A stretch of DNA of 64,000 nt from Flavobacterium limi (GTDB lineage: Bacteria; Bacteroidota; Bacteroidia; Flavobacteriales; Flavobacteriaceae). Under the pieces are notes generated by a model that was given only the letters and a program-made list of their open reading frames with translations, did not search any database and was not told the DNA's origin. The stretch lies in assembly GCF_010645075.1 (NCBI RefSeq), contig NZ_JAADZV010000003.1, forward strand, positions 124,001-188,000. Reading direction: 5' to 3'. Positions within the stretch are counted from its first letter, which is position 1. Every line of letters begins with the position of its first letter. The position numbers and the translations under genes were made by a program. Shown here piece by piece: positions 35,004-43,574 of this stretch.

Positions 35004-35087
35004 GAGCCCTAGCCCTGACAAAAGCGGCATCCTTTTTCTGGCTCCTTTAGCCAGGAAAAGATACAGCGGATGGCAGGAAACAGCTCC
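35004..35087 (+). repeat. structured intergenic repeat, possible noncoding RNA
   Basis: About 84 bases, far richer in G+C than the flanks, opening GAGCCCTAGCCCTGAC. The core is an 11-of-12 base-pair stem CTTTTTCTGGCT / AGCCAGGAAAAG with a short loop (CCTTT); GCGGCATCC and GCGGATGGC flank it, and GAGC / GCTC can close the outside. I recall closely similar sequences recurring in Flavobacterium genomes, and a named Flavobacteria RNA motif exists, but I cannot confirm identity without a search. It lies between the DUF4870 and PadR genes. Confidence 0.6.
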
Positions 35088-35173
35088 TGAAAAAATCAAT
35101 CATCAATCAAAATCATCAAATCATCATCAATCAAAAAACGAATTGTTCAATCTAAAAAAAACAAAATGAAATT

Positions 35174-35506
35174 ATGAACATTGAAAACACAAAAGCACAG
35201 ATGCGCAAAGGTGTTCTTGAGTTTTGCATCTTATCAGTACTAAAAGAAAAAGACGCATATACATCTGAAATATTAGACACTTTAAAAAACGCAAAATTAT
35301 TAGTTGTTGAGGGAACAGTTTACCCGCTTTTAACAAGACTGAAAAACGACGGTTTGCTAAATTATCGCTGGGAAGAATCGACATCAGGACCACCTAGAAA
35401 ATATTATGGATTAACCGAAATAGGGCAGACATTTTTAAACGAATTAAGCGGAACCTGGACAGAATTATCAGATGCCGTAAAACTAATCACCAATCAAAAT
35501 CAATAA
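35174..35506 (+). CDS. PadR family transcriptional regulator
   Basis: A 110-residue winged-helix repressor. Typical start AQMRKGVLEFCILSVLKEKD, then AYTSEILDTL, VEGTVYPLLTRLKNDGLL and the wing SGPPRKYYGLTEIGQTFL. It is two bases upstream of the PspC gene, so it very likely autoregulates this envelope-stress-like operon. Signal unknown. Confidence 0.93.
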   Translation: MNIENTKAQMRKGVLEFCILSVLKEKDAYTSEILDTLKNAKLLVVEGTVYPLLTRLKNDGLLNYRWEESTSGPPRKYYGLTEIGQTFLNELSGTWTELSDAVKLITNQNQ

Positions 35507-35508
35507 TC

Positions 35509-37227
35509 ATGAACAAAACAGTAAATATTAACTTAGGCGGGATGTTTTTTCACATCGATGAAGATGCATACTTAAAATTGACACGCTATTTTGACGCAAT
35601 AAAACGATCGTTAAACAACTCATCAGGACAAGATGAAATTATTAAAGATATTGAAATGCGTGTTTCTGAATTATTAACAGAAAAACAAAAAAGCGAAAAA
35701 CATGTTGTGGGACTGAAAGATGTTGATGAAGTGATTGCGGTAATGGGACAGCCGGAAGATTACAGACTTGAAGACGAAGAAAAACCAAATCAATCATTTA
35801 ATAATAGTACTATAAGAAGCAAAAAATTATACCGCGATAAAGAAAAAGGTATGATTGGCGGTGTTGCTACCGGCTTAGGACACTATTTTGGAATTGACGC
35901 TGTCTGGATTAAAATTGTGTTCTTAATATTTGTTTTTGCAGGTTTTGGAACCGGTATTTTAGCCTATTTTGTATTATGGGTTGTAACTCCTGAAGCAGTT
36001 ACAACCTCAGAAAAACTGGAAATGACCGGTGAGCCTGTGACAATTTCAAATATCGAAAAAAAAGTTCGAGAAGAAATTGATTCATTATCTGATAAATTTA
36101 AAAATGCAGATTATGATAAAATGGGTAACCAGGTAAAGTCGGGAGCTGAGAGAATAAGTAGCTCATTTGGAGACTTTGTCATGACGGTTTTTAAAATCTT
36201 CGCCAAGTTTTTAGGGGTTGTATTAATAATGTCTGGCATCTCTGTACTAATTTTGCTACTTATTGGCGTTTTTACTTTAGGAACGAATCTGTCAATGGAT
36301 TTTCCATGGCAAAACTTTATTGAGGCCGGAAACTTCACAGGATATCCAATATGGTCATTTGGCTTATTGATGTTCTTTGCAGTTGGAATTCCGTTTTTCT
36401 TTCTGACACTTTTGGGTTTCAAATTGTTATCTCCAAATACGAAAACTATCGGAAACATTGCAAAATATACCTTGCTTGCAATTTGGATTATTGCAGTTGC
36501 AATTGCTATCAGTATCGGAATTAAACAGGCTACTGAAATATCATATGACAATAAAACTGTAGAAAAGAAAGCAATTAGTCTTTCCCCTAAAGATACACTT
36601 TATGTAAAATTCAGATACAATGATTATTATGCAAAAGACCTTGACCATCATCACAGAGACTTTGAATTTGTACAGGATTCTGCCAACAATGCGTTAATTT
36701 ATTCAAATGATGTTCGCTTACATGTTTTGCATACAGACGAAACAACTCCTTACTTACAAATAGAAAAGAGCGCAAGAGGAAACTCATTTACAAATGCAAA
36801 AAAGAGAGCAGAAAAAATCAATTATAATGTTGACATTAAAGGAAATTATTTAATTTTGGATAATTATTTTCTTACAGACGTTAAAAATAAGTTCAGAGGT
36901 CAGGAAGTTGACGTATATTTATACTTGCCAGAAGGTCAATTATTTAAGCCGGATGCTTCGATACAAGATTATGATGATTCAGAGGATGATTTTTTCAATT
37001 TACACTTTAGCGGTAACTATAACTATAAAGTAGAAGGATCTAAAATAAAATGCCTTAACTGTCCTATAGATGAAAATGAACATGATGATGTAGCACAGGA
37101 CACTATTGTAAATGATACTGTAAAAGAAGTTTCGATTAAAATTAACGGAGAAGAAGTTTTAAATGCTAAAAAAGGGAAAGGAAAACTAACCACTGATAAA
37201 AACGGAGTTATAATTAAAATTAACTAA
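35509..37227 (+). CDS. PspC domain membrane protein
   Basis: A 572-residue inner-membrane protein. The first 95 residues (NINLGGMFFHIDEDAYLKLT) form a soluble region, followed by the PspC domain near 105-165 (KLYRDKEKGMIGGVATGLGH, YFGIDAVWIKIVF). Three further hydrophobic segments lie near 215-345. The C-terminal ~220 residues are probably outside the membrane and end in a Lys-rich beta region (INGEEVLNAKKGKGKL). It starts two bases after padR and is followed five bases later by a DUF2807 lipoprotein gene: a PadR-PspC-DUF2807 envelope unit common in Bacteroidota. Confidence 0.88.
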   Translation: MNKTVNINLGGMFFHIDEDAYLKLTRYFDAIKRSLNNSSGQDEIIKDIEMRVSELLTEKQKSEKHVVGLKDVDEVIAVMGQPEDYRLEDEEKPNQSFNNSTIRSKKLYRDKEKGMIGGVATGLGHYFGIDAVWIKIVFLIFVFAGFGTGILAYFVLWVVTPEAVTTSEKLEMTGEPVTISNIEKKVREEIDSLSDKFKNADYDKMGNQVKSGAERISSSFGDFVMTVFKIFAKFLGVVLIMSGISVLILLLIGVFTLGTNLSMDFPWQNFIEAGNFTGYPIWSFGLLMFFAVGIPFFFLTLLGFKLLSPNTKTIGNIAKYTLLAIWIIAVAIAISIGIKQATEISYDNKTVEKKAISLSPKDTLYVKFRYNDYYAKDLDHHHRDFEFVQDSANNALIYSNDVRLHVLHTDETTPYLQIEKSARGNSFTNAKKRAEKINYNVDIKGNYLILDNYFLTDVKNKFRGQEVDVYLYLPEGQLFKPDASIQDYDDSEDDFFNLHFSGNYNYKVEGSKIKCLNCPIDENEHDDVAQDTIVNDTVKEVSIKINGEEVLNAKKGKGKLTTDKNGVIIKIN

Positions 37228-37231
37228 AACC

Positions 37232-37963
37232 ATGATCAAAATAATCATTCATATTACGAAATTTATTATTGCCACTATCACTGCATTATTGTTCGCTTCG
37301 TGTAACTTTAACATAAACTCAATTGAAGGAAGTGGAAATGTTACTACCGAAAAAAGAATTGTTCAGGGTGATTTTAAAAGTGTATCAGTCAGCAATGCCA
37401 TTGATTTAGTTATTGAACAATCTGATTCTACAGAAATTATTGTTGAAGCAGACGATAACATCCAAAAAGAAATTATAACAAAAGTTAAAAACGGAACCCT
37501 AATAGTTTCATGCAAATTCAATTCATTTAACAATGTTACCAAAAAGGTTACTGTAAGAATGCCGGTTATTGATAAACTCGAAGCTTCAAGTGCCTCATCT
37601 GTACACAGCAAAAATGTAATTGAGGGAGAAAATATAAATCTTGAAGCTTCAAGCGCTGCATCTATGGATATTAACATTGAATCTGATAATATTTCTTGCG
37701 ATTCGGGAAGCGGAAGTACTGTTAATTTAGAAGGCAAAGCATTAAAAATTAAAACATCAGCTTCTAGCGGTTCAAGTATCAACGCTGAAAAATTATTAGC
37801 AAATGAAGTTGAAGCAGATGCTTCAAGTGGTGCAAGTATAAATGTGCATCCTATCGTACGATTGAAAGCAGATGCATCCAGCGGAGCAAGTATTAGTTTT
37901 GATACAAATCCAAAAATATACGAAAAATCAGAAAATTCAGGAGGAAGTGTCAGCAAAGGATAA
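37232..37963 (+). CDS. DUF2807 (GIN domain) lipoprotein
   Basis: A 243-residue protein with a signal peptide and lipobox near FASCN. The DUF2807 auto-transporter-adhesin-like head domain is shown by VQGDFKSVSVSNAIDLVIEQ, EIIVEADDNIQKEI, and a Ser/Ala-rich beta-helix with repeats of ASSASS, SGSGST, ASSGSS and ASSGASI. It is third in the PadR-PspC operon. Function unproven; a role in envelope sensing is inferred from context. Confidence 0.88.
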   Translation: MIKIIIHITKFIIATITALLFASCNFNINSIEGSGNVTTEKRIVQGDFKSVSVSNAIDLVIEQSDSTEIIVEADDNIQKEIITKVKNGTLIVSCKFNSFNNVTKKVTVRMPVIDKLEASSASSVHSKNVIEGENINLEASSAASMDINIESDNISCDSGSGSTVNLEGKALKIKTSASSGSSINAEKLLANEVEADASSGASINVHPIVRLKADASSGASISFDTNPKIYEKSENSGGSVSKG

Positions 37964-38020
37964 CACTATATTAAGTGTTAAATATAAAAGAAATCATTCA
38001 TCAAAAGTGGATGATTTTTT
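37961..38020 (+). terminator. hairpins after the first DUF2807 gene
   Basis: TAACACT / AGTGTTA (37961-37979) and, following, AAATCATTC... / ...GGATGATTTTTTTAT (37991-38020) with a T run. The second is terminator-like and sits directly before a TATATTTG box (38021-38028) for the next gene. Confidence 0.6.
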
Positions 38021-38050
38021 TATATTTGTCAAAATCAAAATTTAGAATTA

Positions 38051-38884
38051 ATGAAAAAAAATACAGTCCTGTTCTTATTGCTATTAGTTACTGCCTTAAC
38101 TTTTGCCCAAAAGAGAGAAAAAATTAAAGGTTCTAAAATTGTTACAACATCAATAAAAGAAGTTGGTGATTTTGATGCCCTGGAAGTAGATGATAATATT
38201 GAAGTCTATTTGGAAAGAGGTGAAAAAAACGAAATAAAAATTGAAGCAGATGATAATTTACACGATATTATCGGAATGGATCTGAGAGAAAAAACACTAC
38301 GTTTGTATACTTCAAAAGAATCTTCTATTTTCAAAAAACTAAGTGTACGCGTTACTTACACAAAATCATTAACAAAAGTAATTACTAAAAATGAAGCGAT
38401 AATATATGCTATTCAGGAGCTTCTGTTAGATGACATTACATTTAACAGTTTTGATTATTCTAAATTACTTTTGAATGTCAATGCAAAGAAGTTCAGCCTG
38501 GTTGCAGATGATAAATCAAAATCGGAGATTAATTTAAAAGCCGATGACGCATCTTTACAACTAAGCAAAAGCTCCTCTATAAAATCTCTGGTATCAGCAA
38601 TTAAATTCAAATGTGATTTATACCAAAAATCAAACGCTGCCATTGAAGGTGTCGCAGAAAAAGGGAGCATCCGCATAGACAACAATTCTACTTTCACCGG
38701 AAATAAATTCACCATTAAAGAAGCCAGCTTTACTGCTGAAAACAATGCAACCGGAAGTGTATTGGCTGAAATATCTATTTCACTTGCTATTGGAGACAAA
38801 GCCGAAGTTTCGCTTTTAGGTAAACCAACAATTCAACTTACACGTTTTAGTGAAGAGGCTAAATTGATTAAGAAGATTAAATAA
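38051..38884 (+). CDS. second DUF2807 (GIN domain) exported protein
   Basis: A 277-residue protein with signal peptide MKKNTVLFLLLLVTALTFA. The same head pattern as its neighbour is present: VGDFDALEVDDNIEVYLER, EIKIEADDNLHDII. The body is a degenerate beta-helix (LLLNVNAKKFSLVADDKSK). It lacks a lipobox Cys, so it is probably periplasmic, unlike the first copy. It has its own TATATTTG box after a hairpin, so it may be transcribed apart from the PadR operon. Confidence 0.85.
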   Translation: MKKNTVLFLLLLVTALTFAQKREKIKGSKIVTTSIKEVGDFDALEVDDNIEVYLERGEKNEIKIEADDNLHDIIGMDLREKTLRLYTSKESSIFKKLSVRVTYTKSLTKVITKNEAIIYAIQELLLDDITFNSFDYSKLLLNVNAKKFSLVADDKSKSEINLKADDASLQLSKSSSIKSLVSAIKFKCDLYQKSNAAIEGVAEKGSIRIDNNSTFTGNKFTIKEASFTAENNATGSVLAEISISLAIGDKAEVSLLGKPTIQLTRFSEEAKLIKKIK

Positions 38885-38887
38885 TTT

Positions 38888-38918
38888 TGTTTCAGGTTTT
38901 CTTGTTTCAGGTTTCAGG
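38888..38918. repeat. CCTGAAAC-type intergenic repeat, left arm
   Basis: Two to three units of TTGTTTCAGG after the DUF2807 gene. The reverse complement of the same motif is at 39012-39041, giving an inverted pair around a terminator. Related units are at 45190-45240. Confidence 0.55.
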
Positions 38919-38950
38919 CTCGAAATAAAGACAAAAAGCTACAGAACAGA

Positions 38951-38988
38951 AAAATCCCTGTCTAAAATTTTAGACAGGGATTTTTTTT
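38951..38988. terminator. bidirectional terminator between DUF2807 gene and trxB
   Basis: Perfect 17-base inverted repeat AAAATCCCTGTCTAAAA / TTTTAGACAGGGATTTT with flanking A and T runs, between convergent genes. Confidence 0.9.
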
Positions 38989-39011
38989 ATCATTAATTTT
39001 TACAGATTCCA

Positions 39012-39041
39012 GTAACCTGAAACAAGAAAAAAAACTGAAAC
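39012..39041. repeat. CCTGAAAC-type intergenic repeat, right arm
   Basis: GTAACCTGAAACAAG followed by AAACTGAAAC: reverse complement of the units at 38888-38918. Confidence 0.5.
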
Positions 39042-39050
39042 TACAATAGA

Positions 39051-39998
39051 TTATTCTTTAGCAGCCAAATAACGTTCTGCATCAAGTGCGGCCATACAAC
39101 CTGTACCCGCAGCAGTAATTGCCTGACGGTATACGTGATCTGCAGCATCACCAGCAACGAAAACACCTTCTACATTTGTCTTAGATGTTCCCGGAACATT
39201 CACAATATATCCTGTTTCATCAAGTGTGATGTAATCTTTAAAGATATCTGTATTGGGTTTGTGACCAATAGCTACGAAGAATCCTGTTGCTGGAATTTCA
39301 ATAACTTCAGCAGTTGTTTTATTTAAAGCTTTAATAGCATGTACTACATTTCCATCACCTAAAACTTCAACAGTATCATGATTCAGTAAAATCTCGATGT
39401 TTTCAGTCTTACGAACACGCTCTTCCATAATTTTTGAAGCTCTGAATTTTTCGCTTCTTACCAGCATCGTTACTTTTTTACAAAGTTTTGACAGGTAATG
39501 TGCTTCTTCACAGGCAGAATCACCAGCTCCTACAATTACAACTTCCTGATTGCGGTAGAAAAATCCATCGCAAACCGCACAGGCAGAAACTCCCCCACCC
39601 ATATTTAAGTAATGCTGTTCTGATGGCAATCCCAGATATTTAGCTGAAGCTCCTGTCGAAATAATAACAGTTTCACAGTGTAATTCTATCTTATCATTAA
39701 TCCAGACTTTATGAATATCGCCTGAAAAATCAACCTTTGTAGCCCAACCGTCACGAATATCCGCTCCAAAACGTTTTGACTGCTCCTGTAACTGAATCAT
39801 CATTTCAGGTCCTGTAACCCCATCCACATAACCAGGAAAATTTTCAACTTCATTTGTAGTTGTCAACTGACCTCCAGGCTGCATTCCCTGATAAAGAACC
39901 GGATTCATATTTGCTCTGGCAGCATAAATAGCAGCGGTGTAACCCGCAGGACCAGAACCAATAATAAGGCATTTAATTTTTTCGATTGTATCTGACAT
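39051..39998 (-). CDS. trxB: thioredoxin-disulfide reductase
   Basis: NADPH- and FAD-dependent reductase of thioredoxin, cytoplasmic, 315 residues (normal). FAD-binding IIGSGPAGYTAAIYAARA, redox-active CAVC (SACAVCDGFFYR), NADPH-binding VVIVGAGDSACEEA and the second FAD motif GVFVAGDAADHVYRQ are all intact. A minus-strand TATTTTTG (40037-40030) is a possible -7 box. Confidence 0.97.
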   Translation of the reverse strand: MSDTIEKIKCLIIGSGPAGYTAAIYAARANMNPVLYQGMQPGGQLTTTNEVENFPGYVDGVTGPEMMIQLQEQSKRFGADIRDGWATKVDFSGDIHKVWINDKIELHCETVIISTGASAKYLGLPSEQHYLNMGGGVSACAVCDGFFYRNQEVVIVGAGDSACEEAHYLSKLCKKVTMLVRSEKFRASKIMEERVRKTENIEILLNHDTVEVLGDGNVVHAIKALNKTTAEVIEIPATGFFVAIGHKPNTDIFKDYITLDETGYIVNVPGTSKTNVEGVFVAGDAADHVYRQAITAAGTGCMAALDAERYLAAKE

Positions 39999-40118
39999 AA
40001 TATTATGGTTGTGTTAATAATTACGGTGCAAAAATAAGTTTTTATTGTTGGAAAAAAGAATCCGATTAATCAGTTTTTATTATCCTGAAATAGAGAATCA
40101 CCAATCAGCTAAAAAACA

Positions 40119-40150
40119 AAAAATCCTTTCTGTAAATACAGAAAGGATTT
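40119..40150 (-). terminator. intrinsic terminator of tRNA-Pro
   Basis: Stem AAATCCTTTCTGTA / TACAGAAAGGATTT around 40121-40150, with Ts on the minus strand; directly downstream of the tRNA. Confidence 0.85.
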
Positions 40151-40152
40151 TG

Positions 40153-40227
40153 TCGGGGTGGCAGGATTCGAACCTGCGGCCTCCTGCTCCCAAAGCAGGC
40201 GCGATAACCGGGCTACGCTACACCCCG
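40153..40227 (-). tRNA. tRNA-Pro (anticodon TGG)
   Basis: A 75-base cloverleaf on the minus strand: acceptor CGGGGTG / CACCCCG, anticodon arm CCTGC-TTTGGGA-GCAGG with anticodon TGG, T arm with GGTTCGAATCC. CCA is not encoded. Confidence 0.95.
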
Positions 40228-40237
40228 TAAGCGGGTG

Positions 40238-40267
40238 CAAATATACAACTATTTTTTGCTTATCCAA
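40238..40267 (-). promoter_or_regulatory. promoter of tRNA-Pro
   Basis: Minus strand: TTG (40267-40265), 19 bases, TATATTTG (40245-40238). It continues GCACCCGC as at the CAT tRNA promoter (5121-5135). Confidence 0.85.
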
Positions 40268-40530
40268 AAAATTTGAGGAATTAAAATAAAACTTTAATTA
40301 GAAGGATTAAAAGTAACCCCACTACAATATTATCCGTGAAATTTAAATATGAACACTTTTTCGCAAAACAAACAGTTACCGTAAAAACAAAATACATTAG
40401 CTAATTTAATTCAATTCGTTTAAGAACACCCACCAAACAAAGGCTAAAGAGTGTTTATCAAATGTTAACAAAATAGATTTTCAAAAACCATAAATAATTG
40501 TATTTTTACGGTTCAAAATTCAGAAAATAA
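40268..40530. other. intergenic stretch between tRNA-Pro and parA
   Basis: AT-rich; nothing found beyond a weak TATTTTTA box at 40501-40508 that could serve parA. Confidence 0.5.
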
Positions 40531-41298
40531 ATGGGCAAAATCATTGCTATTGCTAATCAAAAAGGAGGCGTTGGAAAGACTACTACATCAGTAAATCTTG
40601 CTGCCTCATTAGGTGTTTTAGAGAAAAAAGTTTTATTGATCGATGCTGATCCTCAAGCCAATGCTACATCTGGCCTTGGAATTGACGTAGAATCAGTAGA
40701 AACCGGAACTTATCAAATTCTTGAACATACTGTAACCCCAAAAGAAGCTATTTTAAAGTGCACATCTCCAAATGTTGACGTGATACCTGCTCACATTGAC
40801 CTTGTAGCTATCGAAATTGAATTGGTTGACAAGGAAAACCGTGAATATATGCTTAAAAAAGCATTAGAGGAGGCTAAAGAAGAATATGACTTTATCATTA
40901 TCGACTGCGCACCATCTCTGGGTCTCTTAACCTTAAATGCTTTAACAGCTGCAGATTCTGTAGTTATTCCAATTCAGTGTGAATATTTTGCACTTGAAGG
41001 GTTAGGAAAACTACTGAACACTATTAAAAGTATTCAGAAAATCCATAATCCTGATTTGGATATTGAAGGATTATTGCTAACCATGTACGATTCCAGATTG
41101 CGTTTATCAAATCAGGTTGTTGAAGAGGTTCAAAAACACTTTAACGATATGGTTTTTGAAACCGTTATTCAGCGAAATGTAAAATTAAGTGAAGCTCCAA
41201 GTTTTGGAGAAAGCATTATTAATTATGATGCTACCAGCAAAGGAGCAGTGAATTACATTAATTTAGCTCAGGAAATTATAAAGAAAAACAGCAAATAG
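40531..41298 (+). CDS. parA: chromosome partitioning ATPase ParA
   Basis: ParA/Soj-type Walker ATPase, 255 residues. Deviant Walker A KGGVGKTT at residues 10-17, LLIDADPQANATSGLG (A'), and FIIIDCAPSLGLLTLNA (Walker B). No N-terminal HTH, as in chromosomal Soj. It works with ParB in origin segregation. It is five bases upstream of parB, and parB overlaps the DUF5683 gene; dapB and lepB follow closely, an order found in other Flavobacteria. Confidence 0.96.
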   Translation: MGKIIAIANQKGGVGKTTTSVNLAASLGVLEKKVLLIDADPQANATSGLGIDVESVETGTYQILEHTVTPKEAILKCTSPNVDVIPAHIDLVAIEIELVDKENREYMLKKALEEAKEEYDFIIIDCAPSLGLLTLNALTAADSVVIPIQCEYFALEGLGKLLNTIKSIQKIHNPDLDIEGLLLTMYDSRLRLSNQVVEEVQKHFNDMVFETVIQRNVKLSEAPSFGESIINYDATSKGAVNYINLAQEIIKKNSK

Positions 41299-41303
41299 TT
41301 TTT

Positions 41304-42206
41304 ATGACAAAAGCAATTAAAAAACAAGCCTTAGGAAGAGGATTATCAGCATTATTAAAAGATCCGGAAAATGACATTACATCAGTAGAAGATAAAAATG
41401 CTGACAAAGTTGTTGGAAACATTATTGAGCTTGAAATAAGTGCTATCGAAATAAATCCTTTTCAGCCAAGAAGTAATTTCAATGAGGAGTCTTTACGCGA
41501 ATTAGCCACTTCTATCAAAGAATTAGGTGTAATTCAGCCTATTACTGTTCGAAAATTAGACTTTAACAAATACCAGTTAATTTCTGGAGAACGTCGTTTA
41601 CGCGCTTCTACTTCGATTGGCTTGACACATATTCCTGCTTATATCCGTATTGCTAATGATAATGAATCATTGGTGATGGCTTTGGTTGAAAACATTCAGC
41701 GTCATGATTTAGATCCTATTGAGATTGCGCTTTCTTACCAGCGTTTGATTGATGAAATTCAGCTAACCCAGGAACAAATGAGTGAACGTGTTGGAAAAAA
41801 ACGCTCTACGATTGCCAATTATTTACGTCTTTTAAAACTGGATCCGATTATTCAAACCGGTATTCGCGACGGATTTATCAGCATGGGGCACGGAAGAGCT
41901 ATCATTAACATTGAAGATCTTGACATTCAGACTGATATTTACCAAAAGATTGTGAGCCAAAACTTGTCTGTACGCGAAACAGAAACTCTGGTAAAAAACT
42001 ATCATGAAGGCCTGAAACCAAAAGCTGAAGGAAAACCAAAAGCAGCTTCTTCATTTGTAGTTAAAGAAACGCAAAAAAACACTTTCAATGATTATTTTGG
42101 TGCGAAAGTTGATGTAAAAGTGGCAGGTAACGGAAAAGGAAAGATTACAATTCCGTTTAATTCAGAAGCCGACTTTAACAGAATTATAAAATTAATAAAC
42201 GGATAG
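41304..42206 (+). CDS. parB: chromosome partitioning protein ParB
   Basis: CTP-dependent DNA-sliding clamp, 300 residues. N-terminal GRGLSALL, ParB/Srx motif EINPFQPRSNFNEESLRELA, SGERRLRAS and LVENIQRHDLDPIE. Central HTH (TQEQMSERVGKKRSTIANYL) and a C-terminal dimerisation part with KGKITIPFNSEADFNRI. No parS palindrome was recognised beside it. Its stop overlaps the next GTG start by one base. Confidence 0.96.
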   Translation: MTKAIKKQALGRGLSALLKDPENDITSVEDKNADKVVGNIIELEISAIEINPFQPRSNFNEESLRELATSIKELGVIQPITVRKLDFNKYQLISGERRLRASTSIGLTHIPAYIRIANDNESLVMALVENIQRHDLDPIEIALSYQRLIDEIQLTQEQMSERVGKKRSTIANYLRLLKLDPIIQTGIRDGFISMGHGRAIINIEDLDIQTDIYQKIVSQNLSVRETETLVKNYHEGLKPKAEGKPKAASSFVVKETQKNTFNDYFGAKVDVKVAGNGKGKITIPFNSEADFNRIIKLING

Positions 42207-42772
42207 TGAATAAAATTGTCCCCATAGGCTTATTGTTCTTTCTCTTAGGAACCGTCTCTCTTTTTGCCCAGGCAAAAGAAGAAACGGTTTTAGTCACTAA
42301 AGACACCACTAAACTAGAGGAAATAGACCCACTGCGACCAGCAAAAGCTGCCTTTTACTCAGCCATCTTACCTGGTTTAGGACAGGCATACAATAAAAAA
42401 TACTGGAAAATCCCTTTGGTTTATGGTGCAATTGGTACCAGCCTGTATTTTTATCTTGACAATAACAAAAAATACCATCAGTATCGCGACGAATACAAAC
42501 GAAGGCTTGAAGGCTATAGTCCGGAAAGCGGCGATTTTGATTATCTGAGCGACGACAGGCTTATTGCCGGTCAAAAGTTTTATCAGCGTAATCGCGATTT
42601 GTCTGCCTTATTTGTTGTTGGATTCTACGTTTTAAACATCATTGACGCCAATGTCGACGCTTCTCTGATTCAATTTAATGTTAACGAAAGATTATCTCTG
42701 CGTCCGGAAATTTACCCTACGGATGTAACTTTTAAACCAAATGTCGGACTAACTTTTAACTACAACTTTTAA
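42206..42772 (+). CDS. DUF5683 domain-containing protein
   Basis: A 188-residue protein with a signal-like N-terminus (PIGLLFFLLGTVSLFAQ) and the DUF5683 core: KAAFYSAILPGLGQAYNKKY, WKIPLVYGAIG and a second hydrophobic segment (ALFVVGFYVLNIIDANVDA). The start is GTG, sharing its first base with the parB stop, so it is translated with parB. Function unknown; probably inner-membrane. Confidence 0.85.
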   Translation: MNKIVPIGLLFFLLGTVSLFAQAKEETVLVTKDTTKLEEIDPLRPAKAAFYSAILPGLGQAYNKKYWKIPLVYGAIGTSLYFYLDNNKKYHQYRDEYKRRLEGYSPESGDFDYLSDDRLIAGQKFYQRNRDLSALFVVGFYVLNIIDANVDASLIQFNVNERLSLRPEIYPTDVTFKPNVGLTFNYNF

Positions 42773-42818
42773 ACGCATTTTTTAATCTGTTTAAATTTTA
42801 AAAAAATATACAAAAAAA

Positions 42819-43526
42819 ATGAAAATTGCACTTTTAGGATACGGAAAAATGGGTCAGGTAATCGAAAGAATTGCTCTGGAAAGAGGTCATGAAATTGTCT
42901 TGAAAAAAGATGAATTCAATACTTATGACGGACTTTCAACTGCTGATGTTGCTATAGATTTTAGTGTACCTACAGCAGCCGTTGACAATATCTCCAATTG
43001 CTTTCATGCCAATGTTCCAGTAGTTTCAGGCACAACAGGCTGGCTGGATCGTTACAATGAAATGGAAACCCTTTGCAAAGAAAAACAAGGTGGTTTTATT
43101 TCGAGTTCAAACTTTAGCCTGGGTGTAAATATCTTTTTTGAACTGAATGAATATTTAGCCAAAATCATGGCTCAGTTTGATGCTTATAAAGTATCAATGG
43201 AAGAAATTCACCATACACAAAAATTAGATGCCCCAAGTGGAACAGCTATTTCTTTAGCAAAAGGTGTAATTGAAAACAGCGCCTACGCAAATTGGACTAT
43301 GGAAGATGCAAAGTCAAATGAAATTCATATCGAAGCAAAAAGAATTGGTGATGTTCCGGGTACTCACACCGTAACCTATGACTCAACTGTGGACAGCATC
43401 GAATTAAAGCACACTGCACACAATCGTGAAGGCTTTGCTTTAGGAGCTGTTATTGCTGCTGAATGGCTTGCGGGTAAAAAAGGAATCTACACGATGAAAG
43501 ACGTTTTGAATCTGGAATCCAAATAA
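42819..43526 (+). CDS. dapB: 4-hydroxy-tetrahydrodipicolinate reductase
   Basis: NAD(P)H-dependent reductase of the lysine/diaminopimelate pathway, cytoplasmic. 235 residues, slightly short, as usual in Bacteroidota. N-terminal GYGKMGQVIE, substrate loop EEIHHTQKLDAPSGTA with catalytic His-Lys, and GDVPGTHTV. It lies between the par cluster and lepB. Confidence 0.96.
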   Translation: MKIALLGYGKMGQVIERIALERGHEIVLKKDEFNTYDGLSTADVAIDFSVPTAAVDNISNCFHANVPVVSGTTGWLDRYNEMETLCKEKQGGFISSSNFSLGVNIFFELNEYLAKIMAQFDAYKVSMEEIHHTQKLDAPSGTAISLAKGVIENSAYANWTMEDAKSNEIHIEAKRIGDVPGTHTVTYDSTVDSIELKHTAHNREGFALGAVIAAEWLAGKKGIYTMKDVLNLESK

Positions 43527-43574
43527 TATTCAAAAAATAATATTCTGAAATTTCAGAATTAAAAATATACAACT

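Noticed and set aside
36111..36551. 146-residue open frame opposite the PspC gene
   Set aside because: Antisense shadow of the membrane helices of a well supported gene.
37363..37956. 197-residue open frame opposite the DUF2807 gene
   Set aside because: Its length results from the Ser/Ala repeats of the real gene read backwards; no start signals.
38888..39041. CRISPR-like array
   Set aside because: Units are few, irregular and inverted, without spacers of constant length or cas genes.
40045..40230. 61-residue open frame over the tRNA-Pro terminator and gene
   Set aside because: It covers a tRNA on the other strand, so coding is not credible.
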